From contig CM074861.1 in assembly GCA_037501455.1 (NCBI GenBank), forward strand, positions 96,139,001-96,203,000: 64,000 bases of DNA, written 5' to 3'. The stretch comes from Lantana camara (Eukaryota > Streptophyta > Magnoliopsida > Lamiales > Verbenaceae). The translations under genes and the position numbers were made by a program. Below, piece by piece: positions 1-11,743 of this stretch (position 1 is the stretch's first letter; each line of letters begins with the position of its first letter). Below the pieces are notes generated by a model. The model had not been told where the DNA came from and did no database searches. It saw only the letters and a program-made list of their open reading frames with translations.

Positions 1-527
1 TTAATTTATATTTTAACATAATAATTACACGTATATAATATATAAATATTTAATATTTAATATATATAGTATATAAGTATTTTTTTTTATAAATACATAA
101 TTTACATTTTATAAGTAGATATATTATATATTAATATTATATATATAATATTAATATACATATACGATATAAATATTATTTTTTATAAATACATAATATA
201 CATTTTATATGTATACATATTATATACATTAATATTATACATATATATATATAGTACATATGATATACAAATATATATTATAACTTAAAAATATATATAT
301 ATATAGTACATATGATATACAAATATATATTATAACTTAAAAAATATTTTAACATAATAATATATTTATATTATATTTATTATTAAAATTAATTTATATT
401 TTAACATAATAATTACATGTATATAATATATAAATATTTAATATTTAATATATATAGTATATAAGTATTATTTTTTATAAATACATAATATACATTTTAT
501 AAGTAGATATATTATATATTAATATTG

Positions 528-563
<36 letters not shown>

Positions 564-870
564 ATATATATAAATATTATTTTTTATAAATACATAATAT
601 ACATTTTATACGTATATATATTATATAATATATATATTAATATTATATATTTATTTATTTATTTATTTTAAAATATATTATATATTTATATTATATTATT
701 ATTACAATTAATTTATATTTTAACATAGTAATATATATATATATATATATATATACACGTGTGTATATTATATATAAATATTTAATATTTAATACATATA
801 GTATATAAATATTATTTTTTTGTAAATACATAATATACATTTTATACGTATATATATTATATAATATATA

Positions 871-910
<40 letters not shown>

Positions 911-985
911 TTATTTATTTTAAAATATATTATATATTTATATTATATTATTATTACAATTAATTTATATTTTAACATAGTAATA
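1..985. repeat. AT-rich tandem repeat, about 3 units
   Basis: Almost pure A/T sequence. A block beginning AATTTATATTTTAACATA recurs at 3, 391, 710 and 962, giving units of about 388, 319 and 252 bp that differ mainly in the length of internal (TA)n runs. Each unit also carries TATAAATATTTAATATTTAATA and a copy of an ATAAATACATAATATACATTTTATA-like stretch. No coding potential is visible. Confidence 0.85.
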
Positions 986-1640
986 ATATTTGAACAAAAA
1001 ATGTAGTGGCTGGGTTTTGAACCCATAACCTCACATACATGAGGGAAACTCGCCACCAGCTAGCAAAAAGCGTCCTTTAGTTTTTTGTTTTGTCAACAAT
1101 TTTATTTGACTGTGTTGTCCGGAACGCATTTAACGATTTCCATCCAAAATTTGACGGTGGGACTAAAATTGTCACAAATTGAATCCAATGGGACCAAAAT
1201 TGTAAATGACCCAATCCTATGGGACCAAAAATGTAATTTGCTCAAAATTTTTTTTATTACTAGTACAATTATTATTTTATAATATGTAAACGTTGGAAAT
1301 AAAACAAATGTTAATAAATATATATCGTGCAAAGTTTATTGTCGCAAGTCAATCATATATATCTATAGAAGAATATTTTATTGTAATTTGTGCTTGCAGC
1401 AACAATTCTTCAAGATATGTGTGATATTCATAAATAATTCTAAGCCTTTTGCATATTGATATAACATTAATCAGTATTTTAGTTCATTTACAAAAGGTTA
1501 TTGTTACGTAATTGTAGAGAAAATGTCAGCTAAGTATCCTATATTATTCGAATGTATAAAAAAAAATTCTATCAAAAAAAGAAATCTATTAAAAAACATT
1601 ATTTTTTTTAAAATATGCATAAAAAATCCTGCGATGAGTT
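986..1640. other. Non-coding DNA with a dispersed-repeat fragment
   Basis: No gene is visible. Positions 1005-1065 resemble the tRNA-like 'gggttttgaaccc' boundary sequences common in plant repeats. Positions 1100-1245 contain the phrase 'gggaccaaaattgtaaatgaccc' repeated in variants, as in many small plant elements. The two short ORFs here look fortuitous. Confidence 0.5.
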
Positions 1641-2034
1641 GTGTGTTTCGTGTTCACTGCAACTGAAATTGAAATTTTCTTTATTTTCTCAAATAAAATG
1701 ACTATTTTACGCGTGTGTACACACACACGTAACACCCAGCCTCCACGCCGCCAACCCTTTCACCGTCGGCGCCGCCATCATCAGCCACGCACAATTGAAG
1801 CAACTCTGCTCATCTTCAATAATAAAGGAACTTCAATTAAAGCAAATCTAACCCGCAGATATTCGAATTTCTTTTGAAGAAATTCTTTAGTAATTGTTCC
1901 AAAGAAGAAATCGTCGCATGAATTCAATCGGCCGCGATCGGATGAGGAAAAAAATCCCCAAAAACTTCTAGTGTTGCCCCAGAAAAGAAATAAAGAAAAC
2001 CCCCCCAAAATAATCGCGCTGCATATATATATAG

Positions 2035-2473
2035 AATCACGGTACCAAAGACTCAGATTGCAGAGGAGGGGGAGGATCGTCGGGCGAAGAAGAAGGCAGC
2101 AAGGCACCACCCTACGCCGCCCTGCAGCATTTCATTCGCCTACTGCTCCAATCCTCCGACGAAAAAGAACTCAAAAACATCCTCCGATGACGTTTGGGTG
2201 CGGTGGTGGTGCTCGTTGGGAAGGAGGGCCGCGGATCTCGTCGAGGAACCAGATCTGGGTGGTTGGGGCGCGATTGCGATGGCTTGAGGGAGGCAGAATT
2301 GAAAATCAGAAGGGAAAAGAAGACGAAGTGTGCCGGTCCATGACTCCGATGTCCTCTGCCGCCTGCCGTCGCTCCCGGAAAACCCCAACTTCGCCGCAAA
2401 ATGCTTCATTGCCGGCGGCGGCAGCGCCGCTTCATCGTCTTCTTTCCTCCCCGTTTTCCTTTTTGTTTTATAA
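2035..2473 (+). pseudogene. Unidentified broken coding remnant
   Basis: A GC-richer island in AT-rich surroundings reads like protein in successive frames. Frame 1 (2035-2187) gives an acidic stretch then APPYAALQHFIRLLLQSSDE, ending at a TGA. Frame 2 (2183-2281) gives DDVWVRWWCSLGRRAADL and EEPDLGGWGAIAM. Frame 3 (2278-2340) gives DGLREAELKIRREKKTK. Frame 2 resumes at 2339-2470 with HDSDVLCRLPSLPENPNFAA. The hand-over between frames without long gaps suggests one ancestral exon broken by small indels. I do not recognise the family. It could also be a 5' leader of a minus-strand gene or chance coding likeness in a GC-rich patch. Confidence 0.35.
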
Positions 2474-2954
2474 TATTATTTATATATTATAGTGTACATT
2501 ATGTATATAGTAAATGCTATATATATATATATTTATATAATATTATACACTAAATATACTAATTAGTTATATATATATATATATATATATATGTAGTCTA
2601 TATCACCGTGGATTTTGAATTCTGAGTTAAGTCGAACCACTAAACTATAAAATTCTCCTATTAATGATAATTGTATATTTAGTGATTCAAATATAAATAC
2701 TCTGATTAAGTTAATATAACACTGAACCACTAAACTTGATAAATTTTCTTGTGTTGATGGGCCAAAACTCGAGATTACAATAATTTATTTTACAGGAAAT
2801 AATTAGCTAGGGACTTATTTTTTTGAAAAGTTTTTTGGTACTGAAATGAAATTCATCCCCATCGATTCCAACCATATGCAATAAAAAAAAAAGAGATTTT
2901 TTCTCAATTTTCTAATTCGATTTGTTGTGCATTAGCACGATTTTGCATGGAGGC

Positions 2955-3000
<46 letters not shown>

Positions 3001-3066
3001 GGTACGAAATGGGGAGCAATTTATTTTTCGGGAATTTATTTCCGACGCGTACGACTATCCTGGTCA
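2474..3066. other. AT-rich intergenic DNA with (TA)n microsatellites
   Basis: Pure TA dinucleotide runs occur at about 2519-2532, 2570-2592 and 2958-2997. Between them, 'gaaccactaaact' is repeated at 2634 and 2723, a small local duplication. No gene is visible. Confidence 0.7.
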
Positions 3067-3071
3067 GAGTT

Positions 3072-3212
3072 CTCCAATATGAAATATGAAGCCTTAGATA
3101 TGCTATTTCCCTTTTTTTATACGTAAAATTATTAGGTTTTTGCTTGAATGTGAATGCCCTTCTTCGGTTGGATGTTCGTTGAACCAAAATGCCCAAATTT
3201 CTGTAGTAGGTT
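3072..3212 (+). repeat. 141-bp direct repeat, copy 1
   Basis: Starts CTCCAATATGAAATATGAAG and ends at GTAGTAGGTT. It matches 3575-3715 over its full length with scattered substitutions. Both copies lie upstream of the GRF zinc-finger gene, 503 bp apart, so the upstream region was probably segmentally duplicated. Confidence 0.8.
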
Positions 3213-3574
3213 GCTTGAATGTGCTAGCATTTTTCCCGTTGTATGCTTGAATAAGCTATTTCAGTTTTTAGATACGTCATTGCACCATATTTGTACACGA
3301 AAATGTCATTTAATTGATCGAATTGAAATAGAGCGACTTGTTTAGAAGTTCCTTCATCTGTAACAGCCCCATTTGTTTGTGGGTGGTTTGAATTTAAAAG
3401 TCGTTGCATTTTTTTCACATTTTCTGTTGTAATACGCAATTTCTTTGTTTAGATACTCTATATCTTCTATATATGTGTGTATGCGTCTATGATTATGAGT
3501 TTGTTGAGATTTAAATTATGGTGAATGTTTCAGGTGTGCACCCTTAAAGAGTTGATATTTTTTTTCCCTCTTTG

Positions 3575-3715
3575 CTCCAATACGAAATATGAAGCCTTAA
3601 ATATGTTATTTCCCATTTTTTGTATATAAAAGTGGTAGGATTTTGCTTGAATTTAAATGTCCTGCTTCGGTTGGGTGTTGATTGAGCCAAAATGCCTAAA
3701 TTTGTGTAGTAGGTT
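3575..3715 (+). repeat. 141-bp direct repeat, copy 2
   Basis: Second copy of the 3072-3212 block (CTCCAATACGAAATATGAAG to GTAGTAGGTT), ending about 85 bp before the GRF zinc-finger start codon. It may belong to a duplicated 5' UTR or promoter. Confidence 0.8.
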
Positions 3716-3801
3716 TTCCTTTGCCCTCTTTTTCCTTACATCTTCAGTTGAACGCCATTTTTTTGTTACAGGTTGAAGCTTGGGAGGCGAGGGTTTTCTC
3801 C

Positions 3802-4077
3802 ATGGGGTCATGTTCCATCAATTGCAGGTCTAAAAATGCTCGCTTCATCGATTTGAGGTATGGCAAAATACCTTACTGCAAATGCCCATCAAAGTGTGAG
3901 ATTAAAGTTGTTAAATCTCAAGATAAAGCTTCAAAGGGTCACCTGTATTATTGTTGCCCTGACAAGAACCCACAGTGCAAATTCTTTCGTTGGTGCACGC
4001 CAGTTACAGCTACTCTTGGCTCCCAACGTTGGCCAGTTGAAATTGATGCAGGAAAGCATGTAGCCATTCAACTGTGA
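3802..4077 (+). CDS. Small GRF-type zinc-finger protein, C-terminus frameshifted
   Basis: Predicted 91-residue product from the ATG at 3802; an in-frame ORF extends upstream to 3721, but that part does not look like protein. Residues 25-65 fit the GRF zinc finger: C26-x-C28 near the start, C51/C52, C59, and the hallmark C-x-F-F-x-W as C59, F61, F62 and W64. GRF fingers bind nucleic acid, and many plant genomes carry short GRF proteins that end in a coiled coil and a C-terminal membrane segment. That expected tail is present here in the next frame (4073-4237), including a hydrophobic stretch around ISWVFSVLFFTMMVMFWL. The reading frame therefore appears to be cut by a one-base shift between about 4063 and 4074, unless an unrecognised intron restores it. 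The 3' flank runs into the tandem-array foldback. Confidence 0.7.
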   Translation: MGSCSINCRSKNARFIDLRYGKIPYCKCPSKCEIKVVKSQDKASKGHLYYCCPDKNPQCKFFRWCTPVTATLGSQRWPVEIDAGKHVAIQL

Positions 4078-4237
4078 AAGAAAAATTGAATGTGGAGAGG
4101 TTGCTGATGTGGTTTCAAGGGTGTCAACTATCAGTGGTTCATCAAGGAATGAAGTGAATGACAATTTCATACATATTTCTTGGGTGTTTTCTGTTTTGTT
4201 CTTCACAATGATGGTGATGTTTTGGTTGAAGTTGTAA
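4073..4237 (+). pseudogene. Out-of-frame C-terminal tail of the GRF protein
   Basis: The frame is open from about 4063 to the TAA at 4235-4237. It starts CERKIECGEVADVVSRVS and ends in a roughly 18-residue hydrophobic segment typical of the C-terminal anchor of plant short GRF proteins. It continues the upstream gene with no gap, which supports a small indel rather than a separate gene. Confidence 0.5.
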
Positions 4238-4409
4238 TGGTTATAAGTTTTCAGTGTTAGGGGGTGTTAGTGTAATATTAGAAAGTTTGTGTAAGGTGTT
4301 TAGTGTAAGCTCCTTTTGTCGATTTAATGAATGATTCAGTTATATTTGTACCAAGTGCAATGAATGATGCATTGATATGTGGATGCATGAAATTTTGGTG
4401 TTTGTTGGA

Positions 4410-4930
4410 ATGGTACTTGAATTAATATGTGATACCTGATTCTGGTATTTGGGTACGTTATATGGACAATTAAGTGCGTGATTCTAGCATCTGTGTACAA
4501 CATTTCTCCAAATTTGTACAAATTGAAAAAAGTTGTATAATTCACTCACGTGGGGTACATGAAAGTGAATCCTTACTCTTCATGAATTTATATGACATAT
4601 GGATAATTAAGTACGTGATTTTTGTATTTGTATACAACAGTTCACTAAATTTGCACATCATCATAAAAGTTGTATAATTCACTCCTCTATGTACTTTCGA
4701 TGAATTTATACAACATATGGACGATTAAGTACATGATTTTAGTATTTTTATACAACTTTCACCAAATTTGTACATCGTGATAAAAGTTGTAATTCACTCT
4801 CCTATGTACTTTCGATGAATTTATACAACATATGGATTAAGTACGTAATTACAGTATTTTTATACAATATTTCACAAAATTTGTACATCGCCATAAAAGT
4901 TGTATAATTCACTCTCCTACGTACTTTCGA
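4410..4930 (+). repeat. Tandem array (~118-bp units), left arm of giant inverted repeat
   Basis: Four units recur with the landmark CATATGGAc/tGATTAAGTACGTG at about 4459, 4595, 4715 and 4830. Each unit contains an 'aaatttgtacatc..cataaaagttgtataattcact' core. The same units occur reverse-complemented at 10830-11743. The array is cut at 4930 by the LARD-like element and resumes at 10405. Confidence 0.85.
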
Positions 4931-7205
4931 TGTAGCACCCGGGACGATAGGCAACACATCCCCCGCACTATGAGTTTGGTCCACATATGAAATGGAATGA
5001 TCCATACATGAACTAAACTCACAGCGAACGGAAGACAATGAAAAAGACAGTCCTAGCTAGGCGGAATCTAACCCTGAACAATAATATTCCCAAAACCACG
5101 AGAAGTAAATGCAAACCATAGAAAAGTAAATACGGGTTCCACTAACCTAATACATCTGTCCTAACCTGTCCCGCATCAATTCAATACAATAACTCAAAAC
5201 GGGTTCAACTAAAGCCCTAGAAACCTGTCCCGAATTCAATGTAATTCAGTAAATAGCATACTAATCCAATAATAAATTCAATACAGTAATTAAAATACAA
5301 TATGCAGTGAGTGTAAGTTATGAGACTGGAACAAGACTCGAAAGGAAAGACAAGACACAACTCTGACTCCCGCCTAGCACACCACTTGCAAAACTGAAAA
5401 GTGAGGTGTCAGTCTCCACAAGACTCAGCGAGGGGCATAATAATATATAAGCGCAGATAACATGCAAGTCATAACCTCGGGTAAGGTTTTATAACAGAAA
5501 CAAAACAGGTTCAAGAATACTTAGAACTCGCCCGAGATTACAACTATCAGATTAGACACTTCAATCAATTTCAATCAATCAATCAGTGGCCCGGCGAGTG
5601 AGGGAAAATCTCCAACCTTGCTCCGACAGTGTACAATCACGATACTTTTAATTAATTCATTAAGTGATCATGCAATCAATTACAGTGCACACGTAGCAAT
5701 TTCAATGACTCCTTCTTCCTCCAATGACGGTGGGTTTGCAAGGCCCGATCCATCCACGGTAAACACGGTGTACGTCGGGAACATGACTCCCACGCACGGG
5801 ACTCCTTCCTCCACCAAACCTCCTGGTGGATTCAGGGTTCATCCCCACGGTTGAGAGGAGTGTAAGAGTTACACGTCAGCCCATGCTTTCCCGGTTGGCT
5901 CAAACACTAACTCTCGGGCCCACAGTGCACGGTACATTATACTCGCCCAAAACACGATCAATCAATACAATACAATTCAGTAGATCAGTTGAAAATCAAT
6001 AGAGTTAGGAAACTATAGATATATATATATACCTTTTGGCTTAAAACATCACATAGGGTTGTAATGGTTCTATATATCTAGAAATTAAACCTCACCTGGA
6101 ATACCAAGAGACAAGAACAAGAACACGAACACTACAGTTGCCTATTCAATCCCGAAGTCTCCACCCTGGAGAAGAACTGACAAGAAAGGAAACAATGTGT
6201 ACTCGTGAGAGGAGACTCAATAATGATACCAATTACGACGCACGACATTAATATGAAATGGCACGAAAGTCATGGAACGATACATAAGATAATAAACTAA
6301 GTCATGCTCATGCTCTTATATGCAATTAAGGGAAATTAAATCAATTAGCACTTACATTCAATAAACGAGTTCAATTACATGAAATTGTGCAAGTAAAACG
6401 ATGAAATAATACCTAGACATGCAAAGGAAATCACGAAATAACACTACACGAACAAAGCATATAAAAGCACTGGAATAATGTCGGGAACGGCCTCGCTAGC
6501 TCTGGGAACGGCCGTGCTCAGCTGTCCCGCCCATGGGAACGGCTGTTCCCAGCTCCCCGAACTCCTCCCCGCGGCTCTGTAAAGGATTGGCTGGTATGAC
6601 TCCTGGGAATGGCCGTTCACAACACCAGTACAACACGGGAACGGCCGTTCCCACCTGGAACACCTAGTACGAAGCAGAAACAGCAACAATGGCGGAAAAG
6701 GTACACTTCACACACAATCACAGCCCCAAACCACTCCAAAACACACGAAATTAATACCACGAACCAAGTAAAATACGTAGATCACATATATGCACATTAG
6801 AGCTCGTAAAACGGCCTTGATCACACAAAACTCCCAACCTGGTTACTATTCATCATCTTCCCAAATCATCACATAGGCATAAATCCGGGGCACGGAAGCT
6901 ATAATAAATTAAAGCACATAACGAATAGAGCACGAATCTTACCTTAGGATGTTGATCGGACGGTTAGATCTCCAAAACCCGAGCTTTGAGAGCTTGGTGC
7001 CAAAATGGGAATTTCTCCTTTCTTCCTTGTTGTTTTGTTGCTGATCGATCAAAAATGGGGAAAAAGAATAAGGCTGGCCCTTTTAGGGCTGGTCAAACGG
7101 GTCGGTAGAAACGGGTAGGGTCAAATGGTAACCGGTCTAACTGGATCGGATTTTAAAACGGTTGGGCAATCAAATAGCTGACTTGCTGAAAAACGGGGCG
7201 TTACA
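4931..7205 (-). mobile_element. 3' LTR of LARD-like LTR element (minus)
   Basis: This 2275-bp LTR begins TGTAGCACCCGGGACG and ends GGGGCGTTACA on the plus strand, with TG...CA termini. It matches 8123-10404 almost throughout. The flanking TSD TTCGA lies at 4926-4930 and 10405-10409. Orientation comes from the tRNA-iMet primer site beside the other LTR. Relative to its partner it has about 26 extra bp near 5310 and lacks about 29 bp inside the palindrome cluster at 6482-6653, consistent with recombination between palindromes. No protein-coding signal is visible. Confidence 0.92.
6482..6653. repeat. Cluster of GGGAACGGCCGTTCCC-type palindromes in LTR
   Basis: Five full or partial copies of the 16-bp palindrome GGGAACGGCCGTTCCC lie within about 170 bp. 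The equivalent part of the partner LTR (9649-9851) has six. Confidence 0.85.
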
Positions 7206-8122
7206 ACCTCTCCCCCTTAAGAAGGACCTGTCCTCAGGTCCACTGCCTCGAGTTCTGGACTCTAAGCAAAACTCTCTGTGTTCATCCCACGCGGGGTTCA
7301 TGACATCCCGATAGAGATTAGTTCAGAAAGGTCTTCAAGCACAAGGGAAGTCTTCCACCGCTCATGAACTTGACCCAACTATGAGTAGTCCGGACATCTC
7401 GCACGATAGGAGGGTCTACACGAGATTTAACTCCCACCGTTTGATCTATCCTAACCATCCCACACTCGGTATCACAAGTGGAGTAGTTAACGAACTTTCA
7501 CCACTCGTCCTCCAACCCAAGTGGATTCTCCATCATCACATCAACTTCATGGTTTGAAGTTGGTTTCTTGAACCGCCACTAGCTTCAAAACATGGTCTCC
7601 GAAGACCTTTTGCAAAGCTCGGCCCTCGTCTCACCGTGTGGCTAAGGCACTCGCTCACTCCAAAGTAATAACAAATAGCAATAAATTACATACAACAATA
7701 ATTAAAGATATGCATGATGTACGTGCCATGAATGCGTTGAACCTGTCACCGTAGTTGCATCCTTTAACTTGACACCTGTTCATGGTTTGTTAAATTGCAA
7801 GTGTATCCCGACTTACTTGATCATCTCTTGTTACCTAGAAATCACAATTCATTTCAAAAGAAATGCATTAGATTAGTGTATGCTCATGCACATAATTAAC
7901 ACGAAAAGCATGGATTTGATGCAACAAACAACCTGCAAATCAACAAAATTTTGAAAGAAGCATGTGTAACAATATTTTCCATATCAAGTAACAATAACAA
8001 TGCTCATGTTCAATGCGGTGCACACGTTGATAAATAGTTCCTAAGCCGTTCGACCTACACTTGACACGACACGACACTAGAACTCCGGTTTTGTAACCTG
8101 GAGCTCTGATACCACCTAAAGA
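7206..8122 (-). mobile_element. Internal domain of LARD-like element, non-coding
   Basis: Only 917 bp lie between the LTRs, with no ORF over 60 codons, so the element cannot encode its own proteins. The complement of TGGTATCAGAGC, the initiator-Met tRNA primer-binding site, lies at 8103-8114, 8 nt inside the LTR at 8123. On the minus strand a purine-rich tract (AAGGGGGAGAGG, about 7207-7219) directly precedes the 3' LTR. The element therefore retains the cis signals for reverse transcription and must depend on another element's enzymes. Confidence 0.85.
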
Positions 8123-10404
8123 TGTAGCACCCGGGACGATAGGCACCACATCCCCCGCACTGTGAGTTCGGTCCACATATGAAATGGAATGATCCATACA
8201 TGAACTAAACTCACAGCGAACGGAAGACAATGAAAAAGACAGTCCTAGCTAGGCGGAATCTAACCCTGAACAATAATATTCCCAAAACCACGAGAAGTAA
8301 ATGCAAACCATAGAAAAGTAAATACGGGTTCCACTAACCTAATACACCTGTCCTAACCTGTCCCGCATCAATTCAATACAATAACTCAAAACGGGTTCAA
8401 CTAAAGCCCTAGAAACCTGTCCCGAGTTCAATGTAATTCAGTAAATAGCATACTAATCCAATAATAAATTCAATACAGTAATTAAAATACAATATGCAGT
8501 GGACTCGAAAGGAAAGACAAGACACAACTCTGACTCCCGCCTAGCACACCACCTGCAAAACTGAAAAGTGAGGTGTCAGTCTCCACAAGACTGAGTGAGG
8601 GGCATAATAATATATAAGCACAGATAACATGCAAGTCATAACCTCGGGTAAGGTTTTATAACAGAAACAAAACAGGTTCAAGAATACTTAGAACTCGCCC
8701 GAGATTACAACTATCAGATTAGACACTTCAATCAATTTCAATCAATCAATCAGTGGCCCGGCGAGTGAGGGAAAATCTCCAACCTTGCTCCGACAGTGTA
8801 CAATCACGATACTTTTAATTAATTCATTAAGTGATCATGCAATCAATTACAGTGCACACGTAGCAGTTTCAATGACTCCTTCTTCCTCCAATTATGGTGG
8901 GTTTGCAAGGCCCGATCCATCCACGGTAAACACGGTGTACGTCGGGAACATGACTCCCACGCACGGGACTCCTTCCTCCACCAAACCTCCTGGTGGATTC
9001 AGGGTTCATCCCCACGGTTGAGAGGAGTGTAAGAGTTACCCGTCAGCCCATGCTTTCCCGGTTGGCTCAAACACTAACTCTCGGGCCCACAGTGCACGGT
9101 ACAATATACTCGCCCAAAACACGATCAATCAATACAATACAATTCAGTAGATCAGTTGAAAATCAATAGAGTTAGGAAACTATAGATATATATATATACC
9201 TTTTGGCTTAAAACATCACATAGGGTTGTAATGGTTCTATATATCTAGAAATTAAACCTCACCTGGAATACCAAGAGACAAGAACAAGAACACGAACACT
9301 ACAGTTGCCTATTCAATCCCGACGTCTCCACCCTGGAGAAGAACTGACAAGAAAGGAAACAATGTGTACTCGTGAGAGGAGACTCAATAATGATACCAAT
9401 TACGACGCACGACATTAATATGAAATGGTACGAAAGTCATGGAACGATACATAAGATAATAAACTAAGTCATGCTCATGCTCTTATATGCAATTAACGAC
9501 AATTAAATCAATTAGCACTTACATTCAATAAACGAGTTCAATTACATGAAATTGTGCAAGTAAAACGATGAAATAATACCTAGACATGCAAAGGAAATCA
9601 CGAAATAACACTACACGAACAAAGCATATAAAAGCACTGGAACAGTGTCGGGAACGGCCTCGCTAGCTCTGGGAACGGCCGTGCTCAGCGGTCCTACCCA
9701 TGGGAACGGCCGTTCCGGTTCCACGCTTGAGCTGGGAACGGCCGTTCCCAGCTCCCCGAACTCCTCCCCGCGGCTCTGTAAAGGATTGGCTGGTATGACC
9801 CCTGGGAATGGCCGTTCCCAACACCAGTACAACACGGGAACGGCCGTTCCCACCTGGAACACCTGGTACGAAGCAGAAACAGCAACAATGGCGGAAAAGG
9901 TACACTTCACACGCAATCACAGCCCCAAACCACTCCAAAACACACGGAATTAATACCACGAACCAAGTAAAATACATGGATCACATATATGCACATTAGA
10001 GCTCGTAAAACGGCCTTGATCACACAAAACTCCCAACCCGGTTACTATTCATCATCTTCCCAAATCATCACATAAGCATAAATCCAGGGCACGGAAGCTA
10101 TAATAAATTAAAGCACGTAACGAATAGAGCACGAATCTTACCTTAGGTTGTTGATCGGACGGTTAGATCTCCAAAACCCGAGCTTTGAGAGCTTGGTGCC
10201 AAAATGGGAATTTCTCCTTTCTTCCTTGTTGTTTTGTTGCTGATCGATCAAAAATGGGGAAAAAGAATAAGGCTGGCCCTTTTAGGGCTGGTCAAACGGG
10301 TCGGTAGAAACGGGTAGGGTCAAATGGTAACCAGTCTAACTGGATCGGATTTTAAAACGGTTGGGCAATCAAATAGCTGACTTGCTGAAAAACGGGGCGT
10401 TACA
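8123..10404 (-). mobile_element. 5' LTR of LARD-like LTR element (minus)
   Basis: 2282-bp LTR with the same termini as 4931-7205 and very few substitutions, so the insertion is recent. The TSD TTCGA follows at 10405-10409. Its U5-side end (plus strand 8123 onward: gcacccgggacgataggcaccacatcccccgcac) resembles, in reverse complement, the last ~200 bp of the solo LTR at 47075-50627, so the two belong to related families. Confidence 0.92.
9649..9851. repeat. Palindrome cluster in partner LTR
   Basis: Six full or partial copies of GGGAACGGCCGTTCCC occur in about 200 bp. One is extended to a longer perfect palindrome by flanking GCT/AGC. This copy keeps the ~29-bp segment missing from the partner LTR. 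Confidence 0.85.
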
Positions 10405-10411
10405 TTCGATG

Positions 10412-10790
10412 AATTTATACAACATATGTTGAATGAAATAATAGAGTTAATAGAGTCTGTACAAGGGTATGTTATCTTAATGTGTTGAATGATCTATAAT
10501 ATATGATATAGTATGTTTGTTACATATGTTATCATAATGTGTTGAATGATATATACTATATGATAAGGTGTATTGGTTACATATGTTAACATATTGTATC
10601 CCATGATATTATATAAAAAATTCAACACATTATGATAACATATGTAACCAATACACCTTATCATATAGTATATATCATTCAACACTCTATGATAACATAT
10701 GTAACCAATATACTATATCATATAGTATATATCATTCAACACATTTTGATATAAACTCTATTAAACTCTATTGAATTAGTACTTTTCATC
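10412..10790. repeat. Hairpin core of the giant inverted repeat
   Basis: Positions 10470-10600 hold two tandem ~68-bp units with the phrase GTTACATATGTTATCATAAT. Positions 10610-10760 hold the reverse complement (ATTATGATAACATATGTAAC and neighbours). The two halves pair almost completely around an axis near 10600. 'gagttaatagagt' and 'actctattaaactct' also pair at the outer ends. Confidence 0.88.
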
Positions 10791-10799
10791 ATTTGGTAT

Positions 10800-11743
10800 G
10801 CCCGCTTCACTATATATTGATTAGTTGAATGAATTACACAACTTTTATGATGATGTATAATTTTGGTGAAATGTTGTATAAAAGTACTAGAATCAGGTAC
10901 TTAATCGTCCATATGTTGTATAAATTCTTCAAAACTACGTAGGAGACTGAATTATACAATTTTTATGGTGATGTACAAATTTGCTGAAATATTGTATAAA
11001 AATACTAGAATTACGTACTTAATCGTCCATATGTTGTATAAATTTCTGATAAAGTATGCAGGAGAGTGAACTACACAACTTTTATGACGATGTACAAATT
11101 TGGTGAAATATTTTATAAAAGTACTAGAATCACGTACTTAATCGTCCATATGTTGTATAAATTCTTCAAAACTACTACGTAGGAGACTGAATTATACAAT
11201 TTTTATGGCGATGTATAAATTTGTTGAAATGTTATATAAAAATACTAGAATCACGTACTTAATCGTTCACATGTTGTATAAATTTCTGATAAAGTACGCA
11301 GGAGAGTGAATTACACAACTTTTATGACGATGTACAAATTTGGTGAATGTTGTATAAAAGTACTAGAATCACGTACTTAATTATCAATATGTGTTATAAA
11401 TTCTTCAAAAGTACGTAGGGGAATGAATTATACCACTTTTCCTACACTGTACATCTTTGGATAAATGTTGTACACAGATGCTAGAATCGCGTACTTAATT
11501 GTACATATGTTGTATAAATTTCTGATAAAGTACGTAGGATAATGAATGATACCACTTTTCTCACGCTTTACATCTTTGGATAAATGTTGTACACAGATGC
11601 TAGAATCACGTACTTAGTTGTTCATATGTGGTATAAATTTGTGAAAAATAAGGATTCACTTTTATGTACAACTTTTTTCAATTTGTACAATATTGGATAA
11701 TGTTGTACACAGATGCTAGAATCACGTACTTAATTGTCCATAT
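10800..11743 (-). repeat. Tandem array (~118-bp units), right arm of giant inverted repeat
   Basis: About eight units carry the landmark ACGTACTTAATCGTCCATATG, at roughly 10895, 11015, 11135, 11255, 11370, 11490, 11610 and 11725. They are the reverse complement of the left-arm units at 4410-4930. The arm is cut at 11743 by copia element A and continues for about 85 bp at 31877-31960. Confidence 0.85.

Noticed and set aside
1017..1066. Possible tRNA gene or fragment around 'gggttttgaaccc'
   Set aside because: No A box, acceptor stem or cloverleaf could be formed; it is a dispersed-repeat boundary sequence.
9611..9999. Several overlapping ORFs (about 63-104 codons) on both strands in the LARD LTR
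   Set aside because: They are the palindrome GGGAACGGCCGTTCCC read in different frames (GNGRS, ERPFP repeats).
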